A DNA stretch of 44,341 nt from Candidatus Yanofskybacteria bacterium RIFCSPHIGHO2_01_FULL_41_21 (GCA_001794025.1 MGJA01000004.1:1-44341); one strand, 5' to 3'; positions 1 through 10,523 are shown, counted from the stretch's first letter. Notes: generated from the letters alone by a model not told the origin. Program-made: numbers and translations.

Positions 1-675
1 AGGCCTACCGGTGAAGGCGCGGCTAATCAATCAGTGCTCTACCCCCTTCATTACTCCATACCGCTGTCCCTAAAGACATTTCGGGGAGAACCAGCTATTA
101 CCAAGCTCGATAAGCTTTTCACTTCTAACCACAAGTCATCCGATGACATTGAGCGATCAAACGGTTCGGGCCTCCACTTGTCTTTCGACAAGCTTCACCC
201 TGCTCATGGTTAGCTCGCCTGGCTTCGGGTCTTACCTATACCGCATAAAGACATTTCACCCATCGGCCGTAAAGCCAATAGGTGAAAGTTCTTAAACGCG
301 CTATTAACACTCGGTTTCCCTGTCCATACGTCCCAGTGGAACTTATAGTGCGGTGTAAGTAAACTCGTCGGGTCATTCTTCAATAGGCACACCGTTACCC
401 GACGTCTTGCGACGGCAGGCTCCGGCTCTTTGTAGGCACACGGTTTCAGTTTCTATTTCACTCCCCTCGCCGGGGTTCTTTTCGCCTTTCCCTCACGGTA
501 CTGGTTCACTATCGATCACGAATAGTATTTAGCCTTATCCAGTAGTATGGACAAATTCACCCCGGACATTCTTATCCTGGGCTACTCAGGTAATAATACA
601 GAAGTTCGTTTGGTTTCGGATACGGGACTGTCACCCGCTATGGTCGGCTGTTCCAAGGCCGTTCTCCTACCGCAC

Positions 676-752
676 GAATTTTTAACTTCTTATGAAGTTT
701 TAACTTTGCACACGATGTGTTTTGCACAAAGTTAAAATTTCAAATGTACTAT
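676..752 (-). repeat. AT-rich hairpin expansion inside 23S rRNA
   Basis: TTTTAACTTTGTGCA...TGTGCAAAGTTAAAA inverted repeat between otherwise conserved 23S blocks. Confidence 0.7.
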
Positions 753-780
753 CCCTATTACCCCGCACACCCCGAACGCA

Positions 781-870
781 AGTTGTAAGTTTATAAAGTT
801 TGTAAAGTTATAAAGTTTTTTGAATTCTACTTTATGAACTTGATGAACTTTTTACTTTCAGCTTGTGTAC
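781..870 (-). repeat. Family I element copy 1: AT-rich micro-repeat hairpin inserted in 23S rRNA
   Basis: AGTAAAAAGTTCATCAAGTTCATAAAGT...ACTTTATAACTTTACAAACTTTATAAACTT; closely resembles intergenic 39908-39992. Confidence 0.75.
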
Positions 871-1289
871 GGAGTACACGGTTTAGGCTGTGCCGATTTC
901 GCTCGCCGCTACTCACGGTATCTAATTCTATTTATTTTCCTTTGGGTACTGAGATGTTTCACTTCCCCAAGTATGCTCCTCGCTTGCGCGAGATAATCAT
1001 GGTTCACATGATTGGGTTTCCCCATTCGGACATCTCCGGGTCATAGCCTGCTCGACGGCTCACCGAAGCTTTTCGCAGTCACGCAACGTCCTTCATCGCC
1101 TATTCGTGTCAAGGCATCCTCCGTGCGCCCTTTAATGTGGTCATTTGCTGACCTTTGAGTAATCGCTTGATTGATGTTTCCTTTGTCTTCCAAATTCTAA
1201 GGAAATAAAACTTGGAAGAACTAACTAACTTAATGTCTCCCTTTCGGGAGATCTGCCGTAGGCAGACAATTTTACTATCTAGATGTTTT

Positions 1290-1440
1290 ACTACCCTCTA
1301 ACTAATATATTGTTAAGATACGTTCCTTTACCCTCACACCTAGTCAGCGAATGTCTGCGACGCCAAATGGCCGTCGCTGACTAGGTGTGAGGGCTTAGCT
1401 ACCAGCGACAATTTTCTCTCTCAAGAAACCTGTCGCTGAC
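1290..1440 (-). repeat. Candidate divergent family B element upstream of 23S
   Basis: Perfect stem CCCTCACACCTAGTCAGCGA/TCGCTGACTAGGTGTGAGGG plus adjacent CAGCGACA...TGTCGCTG hairpin; CCTCACACCTA resembles the central stem at 26890-27105. Confidence 0.5.
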
Positions 1441-1615
1441 TGCCAATCCATTATAATTGTGACATCCGCCAGAGGCGGATTAAGTTTTGTTTCCAATCAT
1501 TTCATTCTTGGACAAAACTTGAAAAAAATTACCGCGTCTCCGCGGCTCTTCCCGACACATTAAAATGCTAGGTTTTTAGCCGCGTTTAGCCCTTCGTTGT
1601 ATCATAGTAAACATA

Positions 1616-1756
1616 CCCAGTAGTAGAAATCCGACATGCGCTTGGAATGGTTTTACCAAAAACACATGGATCTAATTAATGTTATTCTGCGCCTATTACC
1701 CGAGATTATGAGTCAATCGCGCCAGGCAAAACCTAGTCGGATTTTCACTATCTGGG
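1616..1756. repeat. Family C element copy 1 (empty)
   Basis: CCCAGTAGTAGAAATCCGAC ... GTCGGATTTTCACTATCTGGG. Confidence 0.75.
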
Positions 1757-1845
1757 CATAGAATTTATTTGTGTTCTTAGTATAGCAAATGCCAGTATTG
1801 CTTGTCAAACCCTATGTGGAGATTCTGTGGACTACCGTAAAAAGG

Positions 1846-2037
1846 TCACCTAAACAACCTTCTGAGGAGGTAAAAAACTAACAAGGAGGAAAGGGCTATG
1901 GCTATATCTAAGGACCATGAGCTGGAAAAAGGCGTGAATCCTCTTTTGTGCCTGAGAATAAAAAACGCAACTACTACTATAGCAATCACCGGCCGCCAAA
2001 CTTTCTCAGGTATATTAACACTATAATGTTTAGCCAT
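1846..2037 (-). CDS. small hypothetical membrane protein
   Basis: 63 aa ORF with hydrophobic segments, abuts next CDS. Confidence 0.45.
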   Translation of the reverse strand: MAKHYSVNIPEKVWRPVIAIVVVAFFILRHKRGFTPFSSSWSLDIAIALSSLLVFYLLRRLFR

Positions 2038-2709
2038 TTATTTTATAAATTTAAAGGTGGCCAATATTTCTTCAAACGCAGGATTTATTTCTGGGCCGTC
2101 ATTTGGATACAGGGTAATGCTATAAAACTTTCCGCCATATTCGGTATCAATTAAAAGTGAATCATATAATGCACCTTGACCAGGCGACCCATCATTGAAA
2201 CGATCTGTATCCCAAGTCGCTCCGCCTATATATGCAGGTGGACCTTCTGGTTTATACGACGGCTCAGAGCTTAACTCTAAATTTATTTGGGGACTATAGC
2301 TAAATGATATTTTTTGATATTCGTCACCCTCTAACTGTTTTTTAATATTTACTATATAAATCCTTGTATTAGGATTCGTATCGGCAGTACTAGATTCAGT
2401 GATTACGAAATCGTTTGGATACTTAAACTCAAACCCATACTGCGTATTTGTATACGTTTTCCAATCAGCGGTCGGATCAGGTGTGGCTGAAGGCCGAGGG
2501 GTAAATAAAACCGGATAATCTTCACCTACTTGTTGGTCTTGCCAATACCAGATGCCAGCATATCCAACAAAACCAAGAGCCAAAATCAAAACAACCCAAG
2601 TAACCAATTTTGGTAAATGTTTTGGTTCAGGAGAAGAATACTGGGGCGTTAAAGGCGGAGCGGAATTATTGATTGAATTGTTGCCGGGTGCAAATGAGGT
2701 ATTATCCAT
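2038..2709 (-). CDS. hypothetical membrane-anchored protein
   Basis: 223 aa; N-terminal TM segment followed by a Pro/Thr-rich linker. Confidence 0.6.
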   Translation of the reverse strand: MDNTSFAPGNNSINNSAPPLTPQYSSPEPKHLPKLVTWVVLILALGFVGYAGIWYWQDQQVGEDYPVLFTPRPSATPDPTADWKTYTNTQYGFEFKYPNDFVITESSTADTNPNTRIYIVNIKKQLEGDEYQKISFSYSPQINLELSSEPSYKPEGPPAYIGGATWDTDRFNDGSPGQGALYDSLLIDTEYGGKFYSITLYPNDGPEINPAFEEILATFKFIK

Positions 2710-2747
2710 CCCTTAATTATACTCCAACATTTTTCTGTGTCTACAAA

Positions 2748-2788
2748 ATTAAAAACAGTCCCGACGTAACGTCGGGACTGTTTTTAAG
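2748..2788. terminator. Rho-independent (bidirectional) terminator
   Basis: AAAAACAGTCCCGACGTAACGTCGGGACTGTTTTT. Confidence 0.85.
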
Positions 2789-2797
2789 TTTACTTTA

Positions 2798-5122
2798 TTA
2801 CGCAAGTCGGATAAGACCAAGTAATTTTCGACGACCGGCATAGAGAGCCGAGGACATCAGACCACCAAAGCCAGCGATGGCAAAGGCGACTTCAGTCGGA
2901 CCGGTTTTCACTTTGAGGGCACCGACAAGGACAGCTCTGTTTACAATAGTGATGTAGACGGGATTGGAAGTAACAAGTGAAACATTGTTGGCACGAGCGG
3001 TAGCCGTGTTAACTAATTGCTGATTCACTGAAACACCAGTGTTAACAGTCGCATAGAACTTTATCACCGCTTGCTGACCAGCAGACAAACTGCCGATATT
3101 TAAGCCATTAGAGACAATACCGTCAGTCGTTACGACATTATTTAAGGTCGTACTGTTAGCTGTATAATTCATACCGGCCGGTAATAGGTCATTCACAACA
3201 ACATTGTTAAGAGTAGTATTGTTCGGGGCGGTAACAGTAATTGTAAATTCAATACCATCACCCGCACGAGCATTAAGTGATGTTTGCTGAACATTGCCAC
3301 CCATTGAAATATTGCGGGCGGTCTTCTGAATGTTCAGTGCTCCCTGATTTGGCTGAGTGGTCGTCACGATAACTGAAGCGCTATCAGAAACAGTGGAAGC
3401 ATTGTCAGCATAGACAGACGCACTATTAGTGAATGTCGTTGAACCGTAGTTATATTGGTTATAATTATAACCCTGACCAACCGTGGCTCGGAAGCGAATC
3501 GTTGCTAAACGACCAGAATAGAATGAACCAAGATTAATACCATTAGACGTAATCCCGTCAGTCAAGTATGAGTTATCAATGGTCGTGCTACCGGAAATGT
3601 AGGTCAAACCGTACGGCAATGAATCGGTAACTCGGACATTAGTTGCGGTCTGATTGTTCGTAACTGAAACACGGATGACAAATTCAACCGTATCATTCAC
3701 ATTCGCATTAACCGACTTTACCTCACTTGTATTACCCGATAGATTTCTAACCATCTTTGAAATACTCAAATAAGGATAGAGAACGGGGTTTGGTGTTGGA
3801 GTAGGAGTTGGGGTATAAATCGGTGTTGGAGTAGGAGTGTAAACTGGGGTTGGAGTAGGAGTTGGGGTTGGAGAATTAACTGTAATGTTGAAGATAATTG
3901 TACTGTTGCAGGCCAAGATATTGGTTGTAGGCGCAACAACAACATTATTATTTCCGCTTGTGCTAATTGTATAAGTACCTACCGCCTGATTTGTAAATAT
4001 ATTATTACCGGTAACTGAAACCGCGCCATTTGGACCAATCACTGAATATGGAGCAGCATTGTTATTGGAATTTACGACAACCGTTCCAACAGTGCACTGC
4101 CCAGGTGTCGGAGTTGGAGTCGGGGAAGGTGTTGGGGTTGGGGTTGGGACTGGAGTCGGAGTTGGTGCCGGAGTCGGGGAAGGTGTTGGGGTTGGGGTTG
4201 GGACTGGAGTCGGGACTGGAGTCGGAGTTGGAGTTAGGGAGAATTGCTGAATTGAAGAATGACAATTACTATCCCCATTAGCATTGTGAGCAAACACGCG
4301 CCAATAATATGTCTTGCCGGCTTGGGCTAGACCCAGGAAAGAATGTCCCTGGGCATAATGAGTATTTGTTAATTCAGAAAAATTAGCTGAAGTAATTTGG
4401 ATTCCGGTTCCGTTATTCCACCACCATGTGAAATTAGGATCCTCACTTACATCTAAGATGTAAAATGTTCGGTTAGTTCCATACCACTGGAAAGTAGGAT
4501 TATTTTGGTTGTAAGAAAATACCTGACCATTTGAAGGCATTATTTGCTGAACAGGAATACATGCACTTGGAGTCGGTGTTGGAGTCGGAGTAGCTGTACC
4601 ATAAATTCTGACCTTAAAGATATTAATACTTTGTGAATCACCATTTTGCGGATCAAATGCTATAGGTCCACCATTGTAGGCAATAGGAGAACCGGTAACA
4701 TTGTTGTAAACACGAGTATTATTTCTGATTTGATCACAATTATCCCTATCGGCTCTTTCTCCGCCATCGCCATTCAAATCAGGAACATTCTTTGAATCAA
4801 TAGTTGTTCTGATTTTCATGGTCTCATTGGTCTGAGGACCGGAACCTGTATAAAAACCATAATGCGCCTCTATGTCAACAGAATAAGAACCTTCTGGAAG
4901 ATTTAAGACACTGGCGGGTATGGAGAAACGACGATTGCCTTCTCCCCAAACTTCACCTTGGTATCTTCCACAAAGGGAACTGACACTGCCAGAAAATTGG
5001 GAAGCATCAATCCAGCCAGTATCTACCTGGTTGGCTTTTGTGTTTAAAAAGGCAGTAGAAAAGCTCGCTAATGCCACTGTTACCACTAAACCGATAAAAA
5101 TTTTTGATTTAGACATATTCAT
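2798..5122 (-). CDS. cell-surface protein with two DUF11-like repeat domains, (TP)n linkers and a sortase-type C-terminus
   Basis: 774 aa; signal peptide; [18 protein letters not shown] / [18 protein letters not shown] repeats; C-term [28 protein letters not shown]. Confidence 0.8.
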   Translation of the reverse strand: MNMSKSKIFIGLVVTVALASFSTAFLNTKANQVDTGWIDASQFSGSVSSLCGRYQGEVWGEGNRRFSIPASVLNLPEGSYSVDIEAHYGFYTGSGPQTNETMKIRTTIDSKNVPDLNGDGGERADRDNCDQIRNNTRVYNNVTGSPIAYNGGPIAFDPQNGDSQSINIFKVRIYGTATPTPTPTPSACIPVQQIMPSNGQVFSYNQNNPTFQWYGTNRTFYILDVSEDPNFTWWWNNGTGIQITSANFSELTNTHYAQGHSFLGLAQAGKTYYWRVFAHNANGDSNCHSSIQQFSLTPTPTPVPTPVPTPTPTPSPTPAPTPTPVPTPTPTPSPTPTPTPGQCTVGTVVVNSNNNAAPYSVIGPNGAVSVTGNNIFTNQAVGTYTISTSGNNNVVVAPTTNILACNSTIIFNITVNSPTPTPTPTPVYTPTPTPIYTPTPTPTPNPVLYPYLSISKMVRNLSGNTSEVKSVNANVNDTVEFVIRVSVTNNQTATNVRVTDSLPYGLTYISGSTTIDNSYLTDGITSNGINLGSFYSGRLATIRFRATVGQGYNYNQYNYGSTTFTNSASVYADNASTVSDSASVIVTTTQPNQGALNIQKTARNISMGGNVQQTSLNARAGDGIEFTITVTAPNNTTLNNVVVNDLLPAGMNYTANSTTLNNVVTTDGIVSNGLNIGSLSAGQQAVIKFYATVNTGVSVNQQLVNTATARANNVSLVTSNPVYITIVNRAVLVGALKVKTGPTEVAFAIAGFGGLMSSALYAGRRKLLGLIRLA

Positions 5123-5239
5123 TTTGTGTTTGTTTATTTAATTAATTAATATTTAGATTTTTTGAGGTCTGGGGCCAATATTTACACCTAGCCCATAACT
5201 TACCTTTATACTACACTTAAACCAATAACTTGTCAAGTC

Positions 5240-5995
5240 CTATTGAACTAACATCGCGCTAACAGCGATACGATTGGCATCCGTTCCAATCGGCCAACAA
5301 GTGGCAACAATCAAGTCCCCCGACAAACCAGAGTCAATTAATTGCTGGGCACTACCCTTTTGGATGGCCCGGACCCGATAGGTATACTGAGTACCACCAA
5401 CCGTCACATAAATCAAGTCGTTGGCTTGGAGTTTACCAAGTAGTGAGAAGATCGAAGAATACGTCGTCCACGGTAAATCAGAAGAAGAGTGACCAACAAT
5501 TACAGACGTACCAGGTTGACCTGGATTTGTTGATCCAGGATAAAGCACGACACCATTCTTGAGCGCATTAAGAATTGTCTTATCAGTTGAATCATTAACC
5601 TGAATCACAGGCGCAGAAACATTAATTTTTGGAATTGAGATTATGGCATTTAATTGAGATTGGGAAGGATTGGTAACTATCGAAGCCGGTGAAGGACGAG
5701 GAATTGGGGTTGGGGTTGGGGTTGGAGCCACGGTCGCTGCTACAACAGCTGTAATCAATTCGGGATGTTTTTCATAACCATAAAGTTCCCTATACTGTTG
5801 AGTTAATTGTTCATTATCTGATTCTGTGGAATGAGTAAGCGGATAAGAAACGGCCTTAAAAAGAGTTGGAGCATTTAAAATTGTGAGAATAATCACAAAC
5901 GCAACCACAAAAATACCGACCAAGTACTTGATAGAAGTTGGCTTCGGTGGGGTTGGTGCTATTAAAGGTGGCAATAAATTTTGTTCGTTATTCAT
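5240..5995 (-). CDS. sortase family transpeptidase
   Basis: VIVGHSS and LIVATCWPIGTDANR motifs (His/Cys/Arg), N-terminal TM, Pro/Thr spacer. Confidence 0.92.
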   Translation of the reverse strand: MNNEQNLLPPLIAPTPPKPTSIKYLVGIFVVAFVIILTILNAPTLFKAVSYPLTHSTESDNEQLTQQYRELYGYEKHPELITAVVAATVAPTPTPTPIPRPSPASIVTNPSQSQLNAIISIPKINVSAPVIQVNDSTDKTILNALKNGVVLYPGSTNPGQPGTSVIVGHSSSDLPWTTYSSIFSLLGKLQANDLIYVTVGGTQYTYRVRAIQKGSAQQLIDSGLSGDLIVATCWPIGTDANRIAVSAMLVQ

Positions 5996-6107
5996 CCCGT
6001 TAGAAATGTAACAGACCGTCCACCGTCTTGAGGTGGTGGCTAGTTACAATCATTTTTATATTATTGATTTTCATATTTATACCCGGAGGGTTCATTTCTA
6101 ACGGGAT
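5994..6107 (-). repeat. Family A element copy 1
   Basis: ATCCCGTTAGAAATGAACCC...ATTTCTAACGGGATG; nested GCCACCACC..GGTGGACGG hairpin; abuts sortase ATG. Confidence 0.9.
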
Positions 6108-6851
6108 TTATTTGGTAAGAATTTCCGGCCCATTTCCAGTAATTGCAATCGTATGCTCAATATGGGCTGAAAGTTTTTTGTCAGCAGTGATATACGCGTA
6201 ACCATCAGGGCCATTGGCAATTCTGTATCCACCCATCACAACCATGGGTTCAATAGCAATGACCATGCCCAGTTTCAAGATCGGACCATGCCCTGGTTTT
6301 CCATAATTCGGTACTTCCGGTTCTTCATGGACTTCTGTACCAATACCATGACCGATTAAGTCCCGGACGACATCAAAACCCTGCGACTTCACGTACTCGT
6401 GAATGGCATGACCAACATCACCCAGAGTTTTACCTGGTTGAGCGGTTTTAATACCGACACACAAGGCCTCAGCAGTTACGTCAATAAGTTTCTGAATCTG
6501 AAGCCGTTGGGTTGAACCAACGATTACCGAACGAGCACTGTCCGTATGAAATCCCTTATATAAAATACCCAGGTCAAGTTTCACTAAGTCCCCGTCTTTA
6601 AGCTTTCTTTCTGATGGGAGACCATGAACAATTTCTTCGTTAATGGAAACACATAGGGTAGCCGGAAAGCCGTTATAGTTAAGAAATGACGGTTTAGCAC
6701 CGCGAGCAGAAATGAGCTCCTGTGCCATAGAATCCAGTTCTTTGGTTTGAATACCGACCTTAACAGAAGCAACTAAAACATCAAGAATTTCGGCCAAAAT
6801 ATGGCCACCTTCACGCATAAGTTCTATTTCTTGAGGGGTCTTTAAATTCAC
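6108..6851 (-). CDS. map: methionine aminopeptidase type I (GTG start)
   Basis: KTPQEIELMREGG, LVKLDLGILYKGFHTDSARS, GHGIGTEVHEEPEVPN, IAIEPM. Confidence 0.97.
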   Translation of the reverse strand: MNLKTPQEIELMREGGHILAEILDVLVASVKVGIQTKELDSMAQELISARGAKPSFLNYNGFPATLCVSINEEIVHGLPSERKLKDGDLVKLDLGILYKGFHTDSARSVIVGSTQRLQIQKLIDVTAEALCVGIKTAQPGKTLGDVGHAIHEYVKSQGFDVVRDLIGHGIGTEVHEEPEVPNYGKPGHGPILKLGMVIAIEPMVVMGGYRIANGPDGYAYITADKKLSAHIEHTIAITGNGPEILTK

Positions 6852-6854
6852 GAT

Positions 6855-7520
6855 TTACCATAGTTTATCAAGGATATCACGATGGACATCCTCAATTGGC
6901 TGTTCGCCATTGATGGTAATTACATTATACCCCTTTTTTGATAAAAAGTCAATAACGGGCTGGGTTTGAGTCATGTAGACCTGGTAGCGTTTTTTGATGG
7001 TTTCTGGAGTATCATCAGTCCTAAATATAATGGCGCTTCCATCTTCAGGACAAACAACAATCTCTTCTTTTTGTATTGGATGACCGTTCTTTTCACAAAC
7101 TCGGCGTTTACTGTTTCTCTTAACGGATTCGTCCTCACTTAGGGTAATCGTAACAATTTTAACTGAATCTTTGGGGTAAAACTTTTCTACTGCCATCATT
7201 TCTGCTTCAACTTCCTCAATTTCCCTCGGCCAACCGTTTCCAACCAATCCCACACCGGTCGCTCCAACTTCTTCAATCCGTTCAATAATCCAAGCATCAA
7301 CAACCTCTCTTGTATTCAGTTGTCCGGAAGCATGGAGTTCTTTTTCATGATTTATTACCACATCATTGAGATCAGCCAATTTAAACTTGTCTTCAATTAT
7401 CTTTGAAGATTTTATTTCTACAAATTTTAATTCCCGAGCCAATAATTCCGCTTGGGTATCTTTCCCCGACCCCGGTGGACCGATCAATATCACCGCCCAT
7501 TTATTGTCTAAAGTTTGCAT
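6855..7520 (-). CDS. adk: adenylate kinase / nucleoside monophosphate kinase
   Basis: GPPGSGKDTQAELLA P-loop, GNGWPR, position between secY and map. Confidence 0.88.
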   Translation of the reverse strand: MQTLDNKWAVILIGPPGSGKDTQAELLARELKFVEIKSSKIIEDKFKLADLNDVVINHEKELHASGQLNTREVVDAWIIERIEEVGATGVGLVGNGWPREIEEVEAEMMAVEKFYPKDSVKIVTITLSEDESVKRNSKRRVCEKNGHPIQKEEIVVCPEDGSAIIFRTDDTPETIKKRYQVYMTQTQPVIDFLSKKGYNVITINGEQPIEDVHRDILDKLW

Positions 7521-7545
7521 CCGCTAATCATATCATTTCATAAAA

Positions 7546-7584
7546 AAAGAAACGAGCGGGGTTGGTCATTGACCTCCCCGCTCT
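7546..7584 (-). terminator. Rho-independent terminator
   Basis: GAGCGGGGAGGTCAATGACCAACCCCGCTCGTTTCTTTTTTT. Confidence 0.85.
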
Positions 7585-7589
7585 TGGTG

Positions 7590-8138
7590 TCACTTCCAAA
7601 CCGGCGACGCTCTTGTGATTCTTACCAAAAGATCCAGCGGAACTGGCCCCCGTTCTTGACCACACTCGGAGGAACAGAGTCCTTCGTTATTCAACGGATT
7701 GACGGCCAATTTCTTTCCTAGATTATTAGGGTCATCAATCACCCTGAAAGCGCCACTCAAGAGACCTATCGGCGACACGAGATGCTCTGAATTCGTGTCT
7801 TCCGGAAGATACCAGAGAACTTCATCACCCTCATCCACACTCGGAGAAAGCGGAACGTATTGCCTAATTGTTAGTAGTTCCCCGTTCTTGATATTGCCAC
7901 GGAAAACATCGGAAACCAGGAAATCGACTTCTTGGACATCTCCCTCCAAGGACCTTACCTCAACAGCAACCCCCTGAAAGACACGGATCGCTCTTGCGTT
8001 AATCTGTTCAAACGGGAGAGAAACTACATGCAGACTCCAACTACGGATAATCTGAGCACGAGCCAGAAGGACGCTCGTGTCGGCCGCACACACTAGAACC
8101 AAGAATACTGTCACCGACAAAACAACTTTTTTGGTCAT
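7590..8138 (-). CDS. hypothetical exported protein
   Basis: 182 aa, signal peptide, strong SD (AAGGAGG) and own terminator. Confidence 0.65.
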   Translation of the reverse strand: MTKKVVLSVTVFLVLVCAADTSVLLARAQIIRSWSLHVVSLPFEQINARAIRVFQGVAVEVRSLEGDVQEVDFLVSDVFRGNIKNGELLTIRQYVPLSPSVDEGDEVLWYLPEDTNSEHLVSPIGLLSGAFRVIDDPNNLGKKLAVNPLNNEGLCSSECGQERGPVPLDLLVRITRASPVWK

Positions 8139-8239
8139 TGTCTATCGACCTCCTTACTAGACACATGAAACTAAGCCACAAGATACAATAAGTTTATTTT
8201 AAAGTCAAACACGCAAAATATAATCCTCCTTATATTAAG

Positions 8240-8272
8240 AAACAGCGGTCCCGCCCAGGCGGAACCGCTTAA
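8240..8272 (-). terminator. Rho-independent terminator
   Basis: AAGCGGTTCCGCCTGGGCGGGACCGCTGTTTCTT. Confidence 0.75.
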
Positions 8273-8273
8273 T

Positions 8274-8585
8274 CTAAATTAAACGAAGTGCCCAACAATG
8301 ACTTGGTGTCATTAGTGCTTCCACCAGCTCTAATCTGGAAACATCTCTGATATTCTCGGCAAGAAGGCGAAAGGTGTTCTCGTTATCAATTACCGAAGAA
8401 TGGATTTCCGAAACGACAATTTGTTTACGAACTTCAAATCTTCGAATCTGCAATAACTGTGTCTGATAGTTGAAAACGATGAGGTCACCACCCTTAATCA
8501 GTTCTGCTTGTTGCAAAGCTGGAGCACTTAAATCTTTTCCATCAGAAGTAATGAACTTCCACCCACTTCGTCCTGTTAGTGCCAT
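8274..8585 (-). CDS. hypothetical protein
   Basis: 103 aa, SD AGGAGGT upstream. Confidence 0.5.
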   Translation of the reverse strand: MALTGRSGWKFITSDGKDLSAPALQQAELIKGGDLIVFNYQTQLLQIRRFEVRKQIVVSEIHSSVIDNENTFRLLAENIRDVSRLELVEALMTPSHCWALRLI

Positions 8586-8605
8586 AGGAACCTCCTACTT
8601 ACCCC

Positions 8606-9868
8606 TTAGTATTCGTACATACTAAGTTGGGCGTCCAGCTGTTTCATAATTTCTAACGCCACCGAAACGACGATAAGAATAGATGTACCGCCGACGGCAA
8701 AGTCAGTAACCGAAGTTGAAGATTGAACAATACTTGGCAAGACAGCAATAATACCCAAAAAGACGGCACCAACAAGAGTAACCCGATTTAACAGGTGGTA
8801 CAAAAACTGGGCAGTGGAAGGACCGGGACGAATACCGGGAATATAACCGCCTTGCTTTTGAATATCTTCGGAAATGTTTTTAGGATCAAACGTAATAGCC
8901 GTATAGAAATATGTAAAAATAACCACAAGTAAAAAATAGAAAACAGAGTACCATAAACCGTTCGGGGCAAGAAATGTATTTATGGCCGTGGCAATTTTTG
9001 AAACTACGGCGATACTTGTATTCACAAAAAATCCGGCGATCAAACTCGGAAACAACAGTAACGAAAGAGCAAAAATAATGGGCATGACACCGGCATTATT
9101 AATTCGCATGGGAAGATAAGTTGAAACACCACCATAAACCTTTGAACCCCGAACACGACGAGCATAGTTCACAGGAATATTGCGCTGAGCTTCGGAAATA
9201 TATATAACACCGGCAATAACGACCAGTGCCAAAATTCCGAAGGTAAGATAATTAAAGAAAAGAGCGGGTGTATATTTGAATAAGGCCTGTTGAAGAGCAA
9301 CCGGAGATCCCGCCACGATACCGGCTAAAATTAAGATAGACACACCGTTGCCAACATTTTTTTCAGTAATAAGTTCTCCGAGCCACATTAAAAAGATACT
9401 GCCGGCTACGACAACCGTGATCACGGTTGACCACTGGAATAAATTTAAATAACCGATTACATTTTGGTGTTGAAGTGAAACCAAGAATCCATAAGCCGAA
9501 AGAGCTGCCAGTGGGACAGTTAAAACACGGGAGTATTGATTAAACTTAGCTCGGCCCGCTTCACCTTCTTTTTTATACATTTGTTCAAGAGACGGGAAAA
9601 TCATGGTCATCAATTGCATAATAATTGATGACGAAATATATGGCCCCAAAGCGAGCATCGCGATTGAGAGTTGAGCCAATGAACCACCGGTCAATGCCGA
9701 AAGTAAACCGTAAAATCGATTATTGGCAAAGAAAGATTGTAACTGGGCCGTATCTACATATGGAATAGGGATGTTGGCGACAAAACGATAAACGACGAGA
9801 ATTGCAAGAACAAAAAGAATTTTATTCCTGATATCTTTCTTTTTGAATATTTGAAGAAATTTATTCAA
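8606..9868 (-). CDS. secY: preprotein translocase subunit SecY (TTG start)
   Basis: Multi-TM, RNKILFVLAILVVYRF, GIRPGPSTAQFLYHLLNRVT, position after rplO. Confidence 0.97.
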   Translation of the reverse strand: MNKFLQIFKKKDIRNKILFVLAILVVYRFVANIPIPYVDTAQLQSFFANNRFYGLLSALTGGSLAQLSIAMLALGPYISSSIIMQLMTMIFPSLEQMYKKEGEAGRAKFNQYSRVLTVPLAALSAYGFLVSLQHQNVIGYLNLFQWSTVITVVVAGSIFLMWLGELITEKNVGNGVSILILAGIVAGSPVALQQALFKYTPALFFNYLTFGILALVVIAGVIYISEAQRNIPVNYARRVRGSKVYGGVSTYLPMRINNAGVMPIIFALSLLLFPSLIAGFFVNTSIAVVSKIATAINTFLAPNGLWYSVFYFLLVVIFTYFYTAITFDPKNISEDIQKQGGYIPGIRPGPSTAQFLYHLLNRVTLVGAVFLGIIAVLPSIVQSSTSVTDFAVGGTSILIVVSVALEIMKQLDAQLSMYEY

Positions 9869-9940
9869 TCTAGCTTACTAGCTTATCAGCTTACTAGCTT
9901 ATCAGGATTCCCTAAGAAGCTAATCAGCTAAAAAGCTAAT
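9869..9940 (-). repeat. Family D element copy 1 (empty micro-repeat hairpin)
   Basis: GATTAGCTTTTTAGCTGATTAGCTTCTTAGG...CTGATAAGCTAGTAAGCTGATAAGCTAGTAAGC. Confidence 0.8.
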
Positions 9941-10412
9941 CAGTAATACTGCCACCGGCCTTAGTGATTTTTGTCTTGGCTGAATCCGAGAAAGAAAACC
10001 CTTTAAGAATAAGCTTCTTCTTGAGTATACCACCTCCAAGAATTTTAACAGTATCTTTTGTATTTCTAATAAACCCCTTGTCCATAAGCATTTGAGCTGT
10101 AACTTCTTGACCCTCAGAAAATTTATCAAAGACACCAAGATTAACCGCCACAGATTTATTGTGTTTCAACTGAAAGAAACGATGTTTACGGTGCGGGCTG
10201 TTATTACCAGGTTTCTTGGAAGCGCCCCGCTGTTTTGGAAACAATTGCCAAATACGATTATCGCCACCGCGAAAACCCGGCTTAACCCCAGCGCCAGCGC
10301 GGGACTTTTGTCCCTTAGTACCCTTGCCTGAAGTCGTACCGCGTTTACCACCACGGCCAACACGCTTGGCAAAAGTTCTGGCTGTTTTCGGTTTTAATTG
10401 ATGAATATTCAT
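9936..10412 (-). CDS. rplO: 50S ribosomal protein L15
   Basis: KRVGRGGKRGTTSGKGTKGQKSRAG. Confidence 0.97.
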   Translation of the reverse strand: MNIHQLKPKTARTFAKRVGRGGKRGTTSGKGTKGQKSRAGAGVKPGFRGGDNRIWQLFPKQRGASKKPGNNSPHRKHRFFQLKHNKSVAVNLGVFDKFSEGQEVTAQMLMDKGFIRNTKDTVKILGGGILKKKLILKGFSFSDSAKTKITKAGGSITD

Positions 10413-10523
10413 CCCGTTAGAAATGTAGCAAACCGTCCACCGTCTTAGGGTGGTGGCTGGCTACAATCATTTTTATATTATTGATTTTCATATATATACC
10501 CGTAGGGTTCATTTCTAACGGGA
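10411..10523 (-). repeat. Family A element copy 2
   Basis: Near-identical to copy 1; GTAGC/GCTAC replaces GTAAC/GTTAC (compensatory). Confidence 0.9.

Larger units (their letters stand above)
1..1145 (-). rRNA. rrl: 23S ribosomal RNA, partial (5' portion only)
   Basis: Reverse complement contains conserved 23S blocks (GGATGCCTTGACACGAATAGGCGATGAAGGACGT, AGTAGCGGCGAGCGAA, GGGTGACAGTCCCGT, AGTGAACCAGTACCGTGAGGGAAAGGCGAAAAGAACCCC, CGAGCTTGGTAATAGCTGGTTCTCCCCGAAA). 5' end estimated. Window starts inside the gene. Confidence 0.95.

Noticed and set aside
210-1046. ORFs of 60-70 aa (210..392, 547..735, 834..1046)
   Set aside because: They lie within the 23S rRNA gene and have no protein-like features.
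4030-4281. ORFs rich in GVGVGV/ESELE and SPNPNPNT
   Set aside because: Frame-shifted readings of the (TP)n-coding repeat of the surface protein.
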